A DNA stretch of 64,000 nt from CAWAHD01 sp963781785 (lineage in GTDB: Bacteria > Planctomycetota > Planctomycetia > Isosphaerales > Isosphaeraceae): positions 62,001 through 126,000 of the forward strand of contig CAWAHD010000001.1 in NCBI GenBank assembly GCA_963781785.1, in the 5' to 3' direction. How positions within the stretch are numbered: position 1 is the first letter of the stretch; each line of letters begins with the position of its first letter. The translations under genes and the position numbers were made by a program. The notes under the pieces were generated by a model. That model did no database searches, was not told the origin of the DNA, and saw nothing but the letters and a program-made list of their open reading frames with translations. Below are positions 9,074 to 18,654 of the stretch, piece after piece.

Positions 9074-10765
9074 TCAGAGGTATCCCAGGTCCGCCAGCCG
9101 CTGTTGAATGGCTGCGTCTTCCTCAGAAGTATAGGGTGAGTTAACAGGTAGCGAGCGCATCCCGTTGGCTGCGGAAAAAGCCGGAGAGAGGACCGGCAAC
9201 GAGGGTGTGAACGCAGGAGCCGGCTCGAGCAATTCCACCAGGACCCGGCCGTCCATATCGTCAGGAACGGGGATGCCCAGTAGATGAAGAACTGTTGGGG
9301 CGATGTCGATCAAACCGGCGCCGCAAGGTTTCGCTCCAGGGTGAAACGCGGACCCGGCGGCAATCAGAATCCCGTCCATCCGATGATCGCCGGTCGGCCC
9401 GAATGCCGGAGCAATCACCTGGTTGGTAGTAAAATCGTGCAGCCCGATCGTACGATACCGCCAGTCGCTCAGAACCACGGTCAAATCCGGGGCCAACGCC
9501 GCATGCGGTCCATCGTAGAGTTCATCGGGTTCATAGACGTGTTCGACCAGCGGCTGTCCCGTCTCGGGATGAGGAATCGTCATCAAGGCAGCTTTCAGGT
9601 CCTCGAGCAAAGGACGTGCGTCCTCAGGAACGACACACCCATTCGGTTGACGCCCCTTGAGGTTCAGGAAGATCTGGCCGAAGTTTCCCTGGGCATAGGC
9701 CCGAGTCCGTGCCCAATCAATGTGTCGCCGCGACAGGAAAAGTGACTCGCCGAGTCGATCTGCCAGGCAATTCTGATTACCCCGGAATCGACTGACCCGA
9801 TGATTGCCCATGCCCAGATGGCTCATCACCCCGTAAATCCACTCGGGGGTCACTCCCCGACGGTAGCACCAGTGCTTCTGCCTCACATAAAAAGAATCCT
9901 GCAGGGCGATGAATCCTTGCTCCAGTAGCCAGACGTTGAAGTTGACATAGTGCTCGATCGGCCCGAAGCCGTGGTCGCTGATCATGAGGAACGCAGCATC
10001 CTGCGGCAGGCAGGCCTCGATCTCACCGATCCCACGGTCGAGTCTCTCCCAGAAAGCAATCAGCCTGGGCCGAAGGGCTTCCAGTTCGCGCTCACGGCCC
10101 CGGGCCGCGCGGTGGGTCAGGTCCCAGACGTGCCAAAGTTCATGCTGCAACCGGTCAGTGGCCATCAAATCGAAGACGAACAGGTCCCAGTCGCATCGAT
10201 TCATCAAAAACTGGATGGCATTGAGGTGTTGATCCAAAAAGGTGTGTAGATCGGCGAGTACGCTCGCTTCATTTCCACCATCGTGAATAGCCGTCGACCA
10301 CGGCCGATATTGGCCGACGATCTTCTCCATTTCGGCAAAGATTTCCGGATCACTCGCGAAATCGGGTGCATCGGCCGGACTGAGAAAATCACCCAGGAAA
10401 AACCCAGGAAACTGCGGCGGACGTGCTGGATAGCTCATCGGCACACCGCCAGCGACCGTCAACTTGCCATGCCGTTGGGCGATCTCCCATAACAAGTCCG
10501 ACTGGATCGCCCGTGATGAATTAACCCGCCCGCGGAGCGGATCGTGCCCGTGCTCCAGGAACTCGAAGATCCCATGCTTTCCAGAGTTCTTCCCGGTCAT
10601 TGCCCCTGTCCACGCGACTGGACTCAGCGGCGGAAAGATCGAGCGCAGAGAACCTGAAACCCCTTGTTCGCGTAATCGGGCTAGATTTGGCAATCTGCCC
10701 TCTTGAATCAACGGACCGAGAACATCCCATGTTGCGCCATCCAGGCCGAGTACGAAGACCTTCAT
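9074..10765 (-). CDS. Alkaline phosphatase superfamily protein (type I phosphodiesterase/nucleotide pyrophosphatase)
   Basis: Translation from the ATG at 10765 gives MKVFVLGLDGATWD and 563 residues; AGGAG lies nine bases upstream, so the 59 residues further upstream in the open frame are rejected. Metal-centre motifs follow the phosphodiesterase/AP superfamily order: the first Asp in GLDGATWD, the nucleophile region MTGKNSGKHGIFEF, DLMATDRLQHELWH, SDHGFGP, and GDHRMDG near the C-terminus. There is no signal peptide. Homologues in planctomycetes and other bacteria are annotated as predicted AP-superfamily enzymes acting on phosphodiesters, but the substrate is unknown. Confidence 0.82.
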   Translation of the reverse strand: MKVFVLGLDGATWDVLGPLIQEGRLPNLARLREQGVSGSLRSIFPPLSPVAWTGAMTGKNSGKHGIFEFLEHGHDPLRGRVNSSRAIQSDLLWEIAQRHGKLTVAGGVPMSYPARPPQFPGFFLGDFLSPADAPDFASDPEIFAEMEKIVGQYRPWSTAIHDGGNEASVLADLHTFLDQHLNAIQFLMNRCDWDLFVFDLMATDRLQHELWHVWDLTHRAARGRERELEALRPRLIAFWERLDRGIGEIEACLPQDAAFLMISDHGFGPIEHYVNFNVWLLEQGFIALQDSFYVRQKHWCYRRGVTPEWIYGVMSHLGMGNHRVSRFRGNQNCLADRLGESLFLSRRHIDWARTRAYAQGNFGQIFLNLKGRQPNGCVVPEDARPLLEDLKAALMTIPHPETGQPLVEHVYEPDELYDGPHAALAPDLTVVLSDWRYRTIGLHDFTTNQVIAPAFGPTGDHRMDGILIAAGSAFHPGAKPCGAGLIDIAPTVLHLLGIPVPDDMDGRVLVELLEPAPAFTPSLPVLSPAFSAANGMRSLPVNSPYTSEEDAAIQQRLADLGYL

Positions 10766-11523
10766 CGTGGCGAACTCCTTTCCTAATACGCGCTTCTCTA
10801 GCTCTGCTCGTCTGCCGAGATTCACAAAGCCGGCAACTTCAACTCGGGAAACTGAAGCATCCAATTTATCTAGAATGCGCACCTTTTGCGAGTGGCCGTT
10901 GTTTTCTCGAACCTCGAAAGGACGCTCTTCGAAATCGAGCACAATTCGGTTAGCTGGAAGTATCGATCAAGGCATGAGCTCCGAGAAATCACGGATGCTC
11001 GCCTTCACGTTGACCCCAATGAGCTGCTTCGTAGAAGGTAGCCACTTCAGAAGGCGAGCCGAATTGTATGGAGAAAGGCAGTTTCCCGCAGCGCGAGCTT
11101 GGAGGAGAAGCGAAGCGAGACGATTCAGTGCACCTACGCTCGATCTGTCCGTCAGCCATCAGTTCCAGCGCTCAATTGACGTTAGCAATTATTGTTCCCG
11201 AGATGGTCGTTCGATCGCCTAAAAAGAACGCACGATCGCCCAGAGACTTGGCTGAGCGGATCGGGTGCCGTCCGGGGAGGAACAGAGTTCTCGCTGTGGT
11301 TGATTTATGTAAGTCTGAGAGCAGTAGATTCTTAGGAGAGTCCCAAACCCAATCTTTTGATCTCAGCCCCGCGTCGGCACACCGCGTGCAATTCTTTAGC
11401 AATAGAATGGCACGATCTGGGAATCAGACTGCGGTCAAATGGCGGGGGCTTACGTCTTTGCCTCGCCGCTGACCACTTCAAGCCGTTCACGAACCATGAG
11501 CAAGCGTCGTTCTCCCTGGCTGT
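10766..11523. other. Long non-coding stretch ending in a plus-strand terminator
   Basis: About 760 bases with no convincing protein gene. Open frames here lack a ribosome binding site and have no recognisable motifs. A strong plus-strand terminator directly follows, so a plus-strand transcript probably ends here. I compared it by eye with tmRNA, RNase P RNA, SRP RNA and 6S RNA hallmarks and found none. A 20-codon frame (ATG 11496 to TGA 11556-11558, beginning MSKRRSPWL) runs through the terminator hairpin but has no Shine-Dalgarno sequence. Confidence 0.45.
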
Positions 11524-11556
11524 GCCCGGCCCCCTCGTTGGGGGCCGGGCTTTTTT
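11524..11556 (+). terminator. Rho-independent terminator, plus strand
   Basis: An 11-bp perfect GC-rich stem (GCCCGGCCCCC paired with GGGGGCCGGGC) with a five-base loop, followed by six T residues. The U-tract is on the plus strand only, so it does not serve the cytochrome gene that ends at 11568 on the minus strand. It terminates whatever is transcribed from the left. Confidence 0.85.
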
Positions 11557-11567
11557 GATGGAAGCGG

Positions 11568-12491
11568 TTATTCCAATGTCATCAAATAGGCGAAGACGTC
11601 ATGGAGTTCCTTGACGCTTAGCAGCTCGGCGAAGTTTTCCGGCATGAGCGACTTCTTCAGGACTTTGAACTCTTCCAGGTCGCGTTTCAGGAATGAATGA
11701 AAACGACCGTTGTCCTCGTAGAGCTGGATACTGAAGTTCGTTTCATTCACGCGCAGCCCTGTGATCACACGGCCATCCTTGGTACCGACGGCAACAGCCT
11801 CATACTCCGGTGCGATCTCCCTCGAAGGCTCGAGGATAGACTCCATCAGAAACTCAGGGGCACGCCGGCTGGCAATGCGATCCAGAGCCGGCCCAACCCG
11901 GCCTCCCTCACCTCCGATACTGTGACACTTGGCGCACTGGACCTTCCCCTTCGGATCGAAGAAGATCTTTCGGCCTGACCGGGGATCGCCGGCCATGTAG
12001 GGCTTCCAGGCGCTCTCGCCCGAAGATCGAGCGAGACTTCGGATAAAAACGATCAGCGTGCGAATCTGGTTTTCCTTGAGAGCATCACCCAGTTTCTTCA
12101 TCGTGGTCTTGGGCACACCGTTCTGAATAACGCGCGCGATGTCCGCGTCAGCGCTGCCGTGGATCCAGCGATTGTCCGTGAGGTCAGGGCCCTTGCCACC
12201 ACGGCCGGCTCCGCCGTGGCAGCCGCTACACAAACCGCGAAACAGGGCTTGTCCTTCGGCCAGCACCGCCGGGTCTTCTGGCTTCTTTGACTTCACCGGG
12301 ACCGGTTCACCCGCTGATGTCTGAGCACGAGCCACCTGCTGCGCGAGTTCGCCTTCGGCTATTGGCATCCCGGCTGACTCCGCAGAGATCACATTGGTCG
12401 TCGCCGTGACGATGACGCCGGACCAGCCCAGTAAGCTCGCGACCAGCAGGGCTCTCAGGTGCCGAATCCTTGTGTGGTCAGAGAGACTCAC
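11568..12491 (-). CDS. Di-heme c-type cytochrome of the PQQ dehydrogenase operon
   Basis: The open frame extends to 12596, but the likely start is the GTG at 12491, which overlaps the stop of the upstream solute-binding protein (GTGA) once that gene's frameshift is corrected. This gives 307 residues with an N-terminal export signal (RHLRALLVASLLGWSGVIVTATT). Two heme sites, CSGCH (residues 88-92) and CAKCH (186-190), define two domains. The first is cytochrome c/cbb3 subunit-like. The second (HSIGGEGGRVGPALDRIASRR, then EYEAVAVGTKDGRVITG) resembles the planctomycete heme-binding domain. It probably accepts electrons from the PQQ dehydrogenase encoded upstream, the role XoxG/MxaG-type cytochromes play elsewhere. 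Confidence 0.8.
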   Translation of the reverse strand: MSLSDHTRIRHLRALLVASLLGWSGVIVTATTNVISAESAGMPIAEGELAQQVARAQTSAGEPVPVKSKKPEDPAVLAEGQALFRGLCSGCHGGAGRGGKGPDLTDNRWIHGSADADIARVIQNGVPKTTMKKLGDALKENQIRTLIVFIRSLARSSGESAWKPYMAGDPRSGRKIFFDPKGKVQCAKCHSIGGEGGRVGPALDRIASRRAPEFLMESILEPSREIAPEYEAVAVGTKDGRVITGLRVNETNFSIQLYEDNGRFHSFLKRDLEEFKVLKKSLMPENFAELLSVKELHDVFAYLMTLE

Positions 12492-14915
12492 CGTGCTGAC
12501 TCTTCTTTCTGGTCGGTGCCCGCGACGGTCTCGTACGGGGTATTCCAGCGGGCGAAAACTTCCGCCAGCCGCCCTGATCGATCCAATGCATTCCACGCTC
12601 GGTCAATTGCGTCTTTCAGGTCAGGCTCGGTCTTGCGCACAGCCGCGGTGATGGGAAAGCAACCAACGGCGTCGGCGCCGGAGAGGAACGTGAGCTGCCC
12701 CGGCCAATGTCGCGACGCTAGCCAGGGACGCGCGCGTCGAGATCACGTAGCCGGCGGCGACACGCTTCTTCGCGACGGCTTCCAGTACAGCCTCGGTGCT
12801 GGCAAGCTGCCTTACGGCGCGCCCCTCCAGTCCGTGTACCGCAACCCCCCGCTCCAAAGCCACGGGCTCATCCAGCGCAGGACGGCCTTCGCTGGTCCGC
12901 ACGACGAGTTGATACCTTGCCAGACAATACGGCCGGGAATAAAGCACTCGGTTTTCAAACCGATCATCGGGCGTGACGCCGAGAATCACATTGCAAAGCC
13001 CTCGAGACGTCAGCTTTGAGGGATAAGAATCATGCGACGAGTAGGCCCAGTAGACCCGGAGCCGCAAGCCCAGCTCCTTGGCGAGCAAACCGGCAATCTC
13101 ATAGTCGAAGCCAGACGGTTCAGGATGGGCCGTTGAGTAGGGAAGATTATTCTGGTCCAGACCAACGACGAGCTCGCCGGCCGAGCGCACTCTCACCAGG
13201 CCGGAATACGCTTGCCTGGACTTTTGCACTTTTTGCATCTGAGGCTCAAGACCTCGGTTGGCAACCCCGTGCCGGATGGGCTCTCCCACGCTATGCTGTA
13301 CGCGAGGACCTACCCCCGAAAATGGAGCAAAATGAGGCACGTGGTACCGAGCCAGAGCGCGGGCGACCGTTCCATCCGCGATCAGGGCAGAGACTGCCAA
13401 GTCAACATGGCGCTTGAGCTCGTCGTCTCCGCGGTTCATGGCAATTGCGATATTCCAGTGGTCCTCCGGGATATCGGTGTGGGCGACCTCGAGATTCCAC
13501 TCCGGCGTCACATGAAGAGTCCAGCCCACATTGGCCCAGAGGTAGGCGTAGTCGATCTGGCCGTCGTTCAATGCCTTCAGCGTGGCCAACTGATTACGAT
13601 ATAGCCGGCGCAGGTATCCTCGCTGGCGAAGACTGTAATCGGCGACGGAACCAGCCTCGGCACCGAGGCGTTCTGATTTTGCTCCTTTCAATTCCGCCAA
13701 ATCACGAATATGAGGACCGTTCCTGCGCTCTACGAGTACGTAGCCCGTCCCATAGTAAGGCCGCGAATAGAGGACCTTCCCCGCGAGCTCTTGGTCGTCA
13801 GCGACAAGATTTGCGGCCACGGCCTCTCCGAATACCAGGTCGCATTCACGTTCCAGCAGCTTCCCAATCACAGTCTCGTGCTGGATGTCGAGCCATTCGA
13901 TTCGCAACTTGAGGTGTAGCCGCTCGGCAAGGGCTCGTGCCAGCTCGACGTCAAACCCCGGGCGCTCATTCCTGGCACTGGAATACGGCAGGTTGGCGGG
14001 GTCCATGCAGGCCTTTAGCTCGCCTCGATCGCGGATCCTGCGCCACGTATCCGGAAATAGCTGCTGGCGGCTCGTCCCCGAAAAAGGGCGACGGTACGGC
14101 ACCCCGGCATCTTCGTAAATACGGCCTAGATCACCCGACGCGGCAAGCTGGGCGATCGCCCGATTGATCTCCACCAGAAGTGGTGTGTCTTTGACCCGCG
14201 CGGCAAAACCCATGTTCCAATGCTCGCGTGGCACGTGATCAGCCAGCGGCCGCAGGCCAAGTTCGGAATGCTGGTGCAGGTGCCATGCGGCGAAGTCGGC
14301 GTCCAGAAATGCAGCGTCGAGCCGGGCGGCCCGGAACTTGTCGAGGAGTTGCTCGCGCGATGAGAAGCGAGCAACGGTGTGGTCTTTCTCGGCGACGAGC
14401 ACAGTGCCCGCCACGATACCCACGCGCTTGCCGCGAAGGTCAGCGAGGGACGTCACGCCACGCGCTTTGCGCGGCACCACGAGTCCAAACTGGGCGCCGG
14501 CATAGGGAACGCTCCAGGCTACATCTCGCGCCGGCCCCGAGTCGATAGGGAGGCCGATCACAAGGTCGCAGCGCCCTTCCGGCAAGCAGCTCCATGAACA
14601 CTGGGCGCTCGCGCACCAGTGGAATTCAATTTTCCGATCGAGGATGCGTCCCACTCGCTTGACTACAGCCACGTCAAGCCCTTGTGGCGTTCCGTCCGGT
14701 GCCCTGCCAGTCCGAGGCATTGACGCGGGAAGGGCGCAGACAGTCAGGACCTTGGACGAGGAGGTTGCGCCACCATCTCCACCTCGCGCGTGTCCGGCGA
14801 TCAAGGTGCCGGAAACAACGAGCATCGAGGTGGCGAGAGCGGGGATCCGTCTGAAACGGACCACTGGCGCCCTGGGTAGGATACCGTCCGCGGCGCGGCT
14901 GTGTCGAAGTGACAT
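12488..14915 (-). CDS. Triple-domain periplasmic solute-binding protein (family 3; MoxJ/XoxJ-like position), 3' frameshift
   Basis: After an export signal (ALATSMLVVSGTLIAGHARG) there are three tandem family-3 solute-binding domains, about residues 55-300, 310-555 and 580 onward. Each opens with a similar strand (LTVCALPASMPRT, LKACMDPANLPYSS, LVVGLDQNNLPYST) followed by G-x-D-x-E-x-A. As written, the frame stops at 12621. One extra base in the GGG at 12725-12727 explains this: in the other frame the missing C-terminus appears (LASRHWPGQLTFLSG, AIDRAWNALDRSGRLAEVFARWNTPY) and ends at TGA 12488-12490, overlapping the cytochrome start. Single-domain MoxJ/XoxJ proteins accompany methanol dehydrogenases and are thought to aid activation; three domains in one chain is unusual. 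Confidence 0.75.
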
Positions 14916-14957
14916 GTTGCCGATCTCTAGGTTGACAGGGCGATCAGCCGATTTCGG

Positions 14958-16802
14958 TCATTTGCGGTCATCGGGCAAAGCGAAAACGAACAGCGTATTA
15001 CCTCGCCGAGCGTTCCGCATCCAGGGAGCACCGTCTCCCATGAAACCGGCCGTCCAGCCGCCCCATCCCACGCAAACGGCAATGTACTGCCTGCCGTCCA
15101 GGCTATAGGTAATCGGGCCAGAATGGTGCCCCGAGCCGCACTGGAAGGTCCAGAGGACCTTGCCCGTCTGGGACTCATAGGCGGTGAAAAACCCTTCGGC
15201 GTCTCCAGTGAAGACGAGCCCGCCTCCGGTGACGAGTGCGCCGGCGACCATCGGTGATCGCGTGGCGACTTCCCACTTGATCTGGCCAGTTGTCACATCG
15301 ATCGCCTTGAAGGCACCGGAGGCCTGGTTTTCGATCAGGGTCAACGAGCTTCCCCAGTAGGGCTGGCCCTTGATGAAGAACGCCTTGCCCGAGGTGAACT
15401 TGGCGCAATTGTTAATGACCGGCACGAAGGCAAGCCCACTTTGCGGGTCAAAAGCCATCGGGTTCCATTCCTTGCCGCCGGCTGCCCCGGGGCAGACACG
15501 GACACCGGCCTCCGTGGGCAAAGCAGACGGGTTCACGAACGGATGCCCCGTCTTGGCATCTAGTCCGTCGGCCCCCTTGGTCCGGTCAGTCCAGTTGACC
15601 TCGCAGAATGGCTTGCCATACAGGAATTCACCGGTTTCGCGGTCCAGGCAGTAGAAGTAGCCGTTGCGATGCGCCTGGATCAGTGCCTTCCTCGCCTTAC
15701 CGCCATGGGTGACATCAACCAGTACCGGCTCGTTGACCCCGTCGTAATCCCACACATCATGCGGGCTGTTCTGGAAATGCCACTTGTAGGAGCCATCGTC
15801 CGGGTTGAGCGCGACGATGGAGCACGTATAAAGGTTGTCTCCCTTGCGCACGTCGCCGTTAAAGTCGGGCGAGGGGTTGCCTATGCCCCAGTACAGGGTA
15901 TTGAGATCCGGATCGTAAGTGCCCGTGACCCAGGCTGATCCACCTCCCGTCAGCCAGGAATTTCCTTCCCAGCTTGCCAGTGCTTTACGGGCATGTTCGG
16001 CCTTATCATCACCGCTCGGAACGGTGTAAAATCGCCACAGACGCTTGCCGCTCCTGGCGTCATAAGCATCGATAAAGCCACGGATGCCGTACTCGGCACC
16101 GCTGATGCCGATGATGATTTTTCCCTTGATCGCAAGTGGGGCCACGGTTGCGCTGTAAGCCATCTTGTAGATGTCTCCAGCCTCCTTGCCGTTCTCACCG
16201 GGGACGGTGATCGGAATGTCCCACACTTCTTCGCCGGTATTGCGGTCCAGGCAGACCAGGTGAGCATCGAGCGTCGCCATGTAGAGCCGGTCGCCCCAGG
16301 CCGCAAACCCGCGGTTGACGGCGTCACAGCACAGTGCCAGGTTCTCCGGAAGCGACTTCTGGTAGTGCCAGAGCTGCGAGCCAGTCTTGCAGTCAACGGC
16401 GTACGCGTGGTTCCAGGGAGTCGTCAGGTACATGATGCCGTCGATGACCAGCGGCGTGCACTCGAAACCATCGAGCACGCCGGTCTGGAAGGTCCAGACC
16501 GGGATCAGCCGAGCGACGTTCTTGGTGTTGATCTGATCGAGAGAACTGTACCGGTGGGCGCTGTAAGTCCGGCCGTACATCAGCCAGTTGGCGTCGCTCG
16601 CACCTGCCTTCAGAAGGTCATTTTCATCGACGGCTCCCACTGGCTCGGTTGCTGGCTGCTGAGCCGTAACACCCGCCTCGAAGGCACGGAGCCGCCACGT
16701 TTGCAGACCTAGCCACGCGGCCAGGCACAATGACGCAATCAGACAAGCTCGGCGCACTCGCGAGCGTGCGAGCGCACGGATCGAGAGGTGCAATGCGCTC
16801 AC
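14958..16802 (-). CDS. PQQ-dependent methanol/ethanol-family dehydrogenase with lanthanide-type active site
   Basis: A 614-residue quinoprotein beta-propeller with an N-terminal membrane/export segment (residues 19-35). Diagnostic residues: the adjacent cysteine pair Cys158-Cys159 (ALCCDAVNRG), the metal ligand Glu237 (SGAEYG), Asn309 (GIGNP), the catalytic Asp352 in WDYDG, and a second acidic residue, Asp354, two positions later. Calcium-dependent MxaF has Ala at that last position, whereas XoxF and PedH have Asp, which coordinates the lanthanide. Tryptophan-docking propeller repeats are present throughout (for example GKVLWTFQCGSGHHSGPITY). It should oxidise a primary alcohol in the periplasm and pass electrons to the cytochrome encoded two genes downstream. 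XoxF itself versus an ethanol-type (ExaA/PedH-like) enzyme cannot be settled by eye. Confidence 0.9.
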   Translation of the reverse strand: MSALHLSIRALARSRVRRACLIASLCLAAWLGLQTWRLRAFEAGVTAQQPATEPVGAVDENDLLKAGASDANWLMYGRTYSAHRYSSLDQINTKNVARLIPVWTFQTGVLDGFECTPLVIDGIMYLTTPWNHAYAVDCKTGSQLWHYQKSLPENLALCCDAVNRGFAAWGDRLYMATLDAHLVCLDRNTGEEVWDIPITVPGENGKEAGDIYKMAYSATVAPLAIKGKIIIGISGAEYGIRGFIDAYDARSGKRLWRFYTVPSGDDKAEHARKALASWEGNSWLTGGGSAWVTGTYDPDLNTLYWGIGNPSPDFNGDVRKGDNLYTCSIVALNPDDGSYKWHFQNSPHDVWDYDGVNEPVLVDVTHGGKARKALIQAHRNGYFYCLDRETGEFLYGKPFCEVNWTDRTKGADGLDAKTGHPFVNPSALPTEAGVRVCPGAAGGKEWNPMAFDPQSGLAFVPVINNCAKFTSGKAFFIKGQPYWGSSLTLIENQASGAFKAIDVTTGQIKWEVATRSPMVAGALVTGGGLVFTGDAEGFFTAYESQTGKVLWTFQCGSGHHSGPITYSLDGRQYIAVCVGWGGWTAGFMGDGAPWMRNARRGNTLFVFALPDDRK

Positions 16803-17026
16803 GGCGGCTCCCTCGCTTCTCCCCGGATGCGCTGCGAAAGGCCGAGAGCAGAGAGCCCAAAAAGCCTCGCGGTGCCCGATGCAGCGTCCAGAGCGTGGTG
16901 GTGTGGAATCCCAATCTTCAGCACATGACTGTCAGGCCGACCCAGCCAACGGCCATCATACTGGCAAGCCCCGGTCAGTCAAGGAACTCCAGGTGAGCAG
17001 TACCAAGCTGCTCCTGGACGCGGAGT

Positions 17027-17980
17027 TTACCGCCCAAAATTCGTGTAGTCCTCGATGGAAGGCTCGGTCGATGGCGAGCCGGCCGAAGACTGAGAATCCG
17101 CGACGAACCTCCGCACGGCATCCCCGACCACCGCCGATACGAGAACCGCCACCAAGATCACACGAGCAAGCCCACGCGCCCAGGGCGTGATTCGGCGCAA
17201 GGGGGGCAGTTCAGGCAGCCAGCCGAGCAGGGGCGCGACAAAAAGCAGAATGGCGTGCGTGGAAGTGAGCTCGCCAAAGAATCGACCGATCGCGAGCAAG
17301 CTGAAGAGCCCCACGACGGCGACACCAAGATGATCGGCGGCTCGCACCGAGCGCGGTAGCACGAGCGCGGCTGTGGAGGCACCCAGGAGAGCAGCAGCGA
17401 GCGGCAGCCCATCCTGTCCTCCTGTGGCATATCCGGAGAGCATCACGGTAAGCCCCGCCCCGGCGCTCGCGACCGCCAGGCAGACCACATGCGAGAGTCC
17501 TGGAGCTTGACGAGCCAACAGAGACAAAAGCGCCCAGACCACCCCCACCGCCACAGCGAGCCCCCCCAGGATCAGCCATGCCTGGCGCACGGACCACTCG
17601 CGCGTACCGGGCCCGGCGACGTCTGTGAGATAGCTGGTCCCAAACAACAGGACAGGGGCTGCTCCGGCCACCACGGCCAGCCGTAAAGCACCAACAAGCC
17701 ACCGTGGCACGATCGGCCAGACTGCCAACAGCTCGACCAGCATAATTGCGGGGAATACCAATCCCAACAGGCGGTCCTGGTCCTCGCGGGGAGGCCAGCG
17801 TGGGCGATTGCCGAGAACCCAGCATCCCAGGAGAAACCCGATGCCTATTGCGAGGACCCACCCTGTATCCACCCACGACTTCTGCGCCGCGCGCCACGGC
17901 TGTCCGCAAACCCACAGCAATATGGCCGATGCGACGATTGTCATGCCCACTGCCGTCAACATCACAACGGGTTCAGGCAT
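17027..17980 (-). CDS. Polytopic membrane protein of unknown function
   Basis: A 317-residue protein made almost entirely of hydrophobic helices, about nine or ten: for example MLTAVGMTIVASAILLWVC, WVLAIGIGFLLGCWVLG, LLGLVFPAIMLVELLAVW, AWLILGGLAVAVGVVWALL and ARVILVAVLVSAVVGDAV. No transporter signature or catalytic motif was recognised. A hydrophilic Ser/Glu-rich tail ends the chain. It lies upstream of, and on the same strand as, the PQQ dehydrogenase (224 bases between), so co-transcription is possible but not shown. Species-restricted hypothetical proteins of this type are common in planctomycetes. Confidence 0.65.
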   Translation of the reverse strand: MPEPVVMLTAVGMTIVASAILLWVCGQPWRAAQKSWVDTGWVLAIGIGFLLGCWVLGNRPRWPPREDQDRLLGLVFPAIMLVELLAVWPIVPRWLVGALRLAVVAGAAPVLLFGTSYLTDVAGPGTREWSVRQAWLILGGLAVAVGVVWALLSLLARQAPGLSHVVCLAVASAGAGLTVMLSGYATGGQDGLPLAAALLGASTAALVLPRSVRAADHLGVAVVGLFSLLAIGRFFGELTSTHAILLFVAPLLGWLPELPPLRRITPWARGLARVILVAVLVSAVVGDAVRRFVADSQSSAGSPSTEPSIEDYTNFGR

Positions 17981-18078
17981 GGGTCAGGTCCCCTGCTCTT
18001 TGTTCGATTGCAATCGCTTAACACACCGATCGGGGCGCGATCGAAGCGATTCTCGCGTCTGCCAGATCAGACGAGAGC

Positions 18079-18654
18079 CTACTTCTTCTTCGTCGCTTCG
18101 AAACTGATCGAGATGAAAACATCGTCGCCCAGGGCGGCCATTGGCCGGCCTACTCCGAAGTCAGATCGCTTGAGCACCAATTCAGTGGAATAACCGGTTC
18201 GTTGGATTCCTCGAGGAAATTCGGCGGTGTGACCCCCCTTGAGCAAGAACGTCACAGGCTTTGTTTCACCATGAAGCTTCAGGTCGCCAGTGACTTCATA
18301 ACCCCCTTCAATCGGCTTGACGGACGTGCTGGCAAAGTTAATGGCAGGAAACTGCTTGACGTTGAAAAAGTCAGGGCTGCGCAGATGGTTGTCGCGCGCG
18401 GAGTTGTTGGTGTCGACGCTCTGGGATTTGATGTCCAGCTTGAACGACGACTTGGCGGCGTCGCCGGCATCAAGGGCGAAACCACCGGTAAACTCGTTGA
18501 ACCGGCCAAAGATATGGCTCAAACCAAGGTGCGAAATCTTGAACGTGACTCCGGAATGGGCCGTGTCGATGACGTAATCGTCGGCGGTTGCGGCCGTGCC
18601 AATCCCGAGAAAGGTAAAAACTCCAAGGGCAACCTTGCAAAGAGGCATGCGCAT
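18079..18654 (-). CDS. YceI family periplasmic lipid-binding protein
   Basis: A 191-residue protein with a clear signal peptide (MRMPLCKVALGVFTFLGIGTAATA). The mature part matches the YceI lipocalin-like barrel: DYVIDTAHSGVTFKISHLGLSHIFGRF at the start, then DIKSQSVDTNNSARDNHLRSPDFFNVKQFP, and VTGDLKLHGETKPVTF. YceI proteins bind isoprenoid-type lipids in the periplasm; the physiological ligand here is unknown. It stands alone, with about 100 bases to the membrane-protein gene downstream on the same strand. Confidence 0.92.
   Translation of the reverse strand: MRMPLCKVALGVFTFLGIGTAATADDYVIDTAHSGVTFKISHLGLSHIFGRFNEFTGGFALDAGDAAKSSFKLDIKSQSVDTNNSARDNHLRSPDFFNVKQFPAINFASTSVKPIEGGYEVTGDLKLHGETKPVTFLLKGGHTAEFPRGIQRTGYSTELVLKRSDFGVGRPMAALGDDVFISISFEATKKK

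Noticed and set aside
11068..11472. 134-codon plus-strand open frame
   Set aside because: No ribosome binding site, no motif, and a composition typical of chance frames; the region is better described as non-coding or as a small-RNA candidate.
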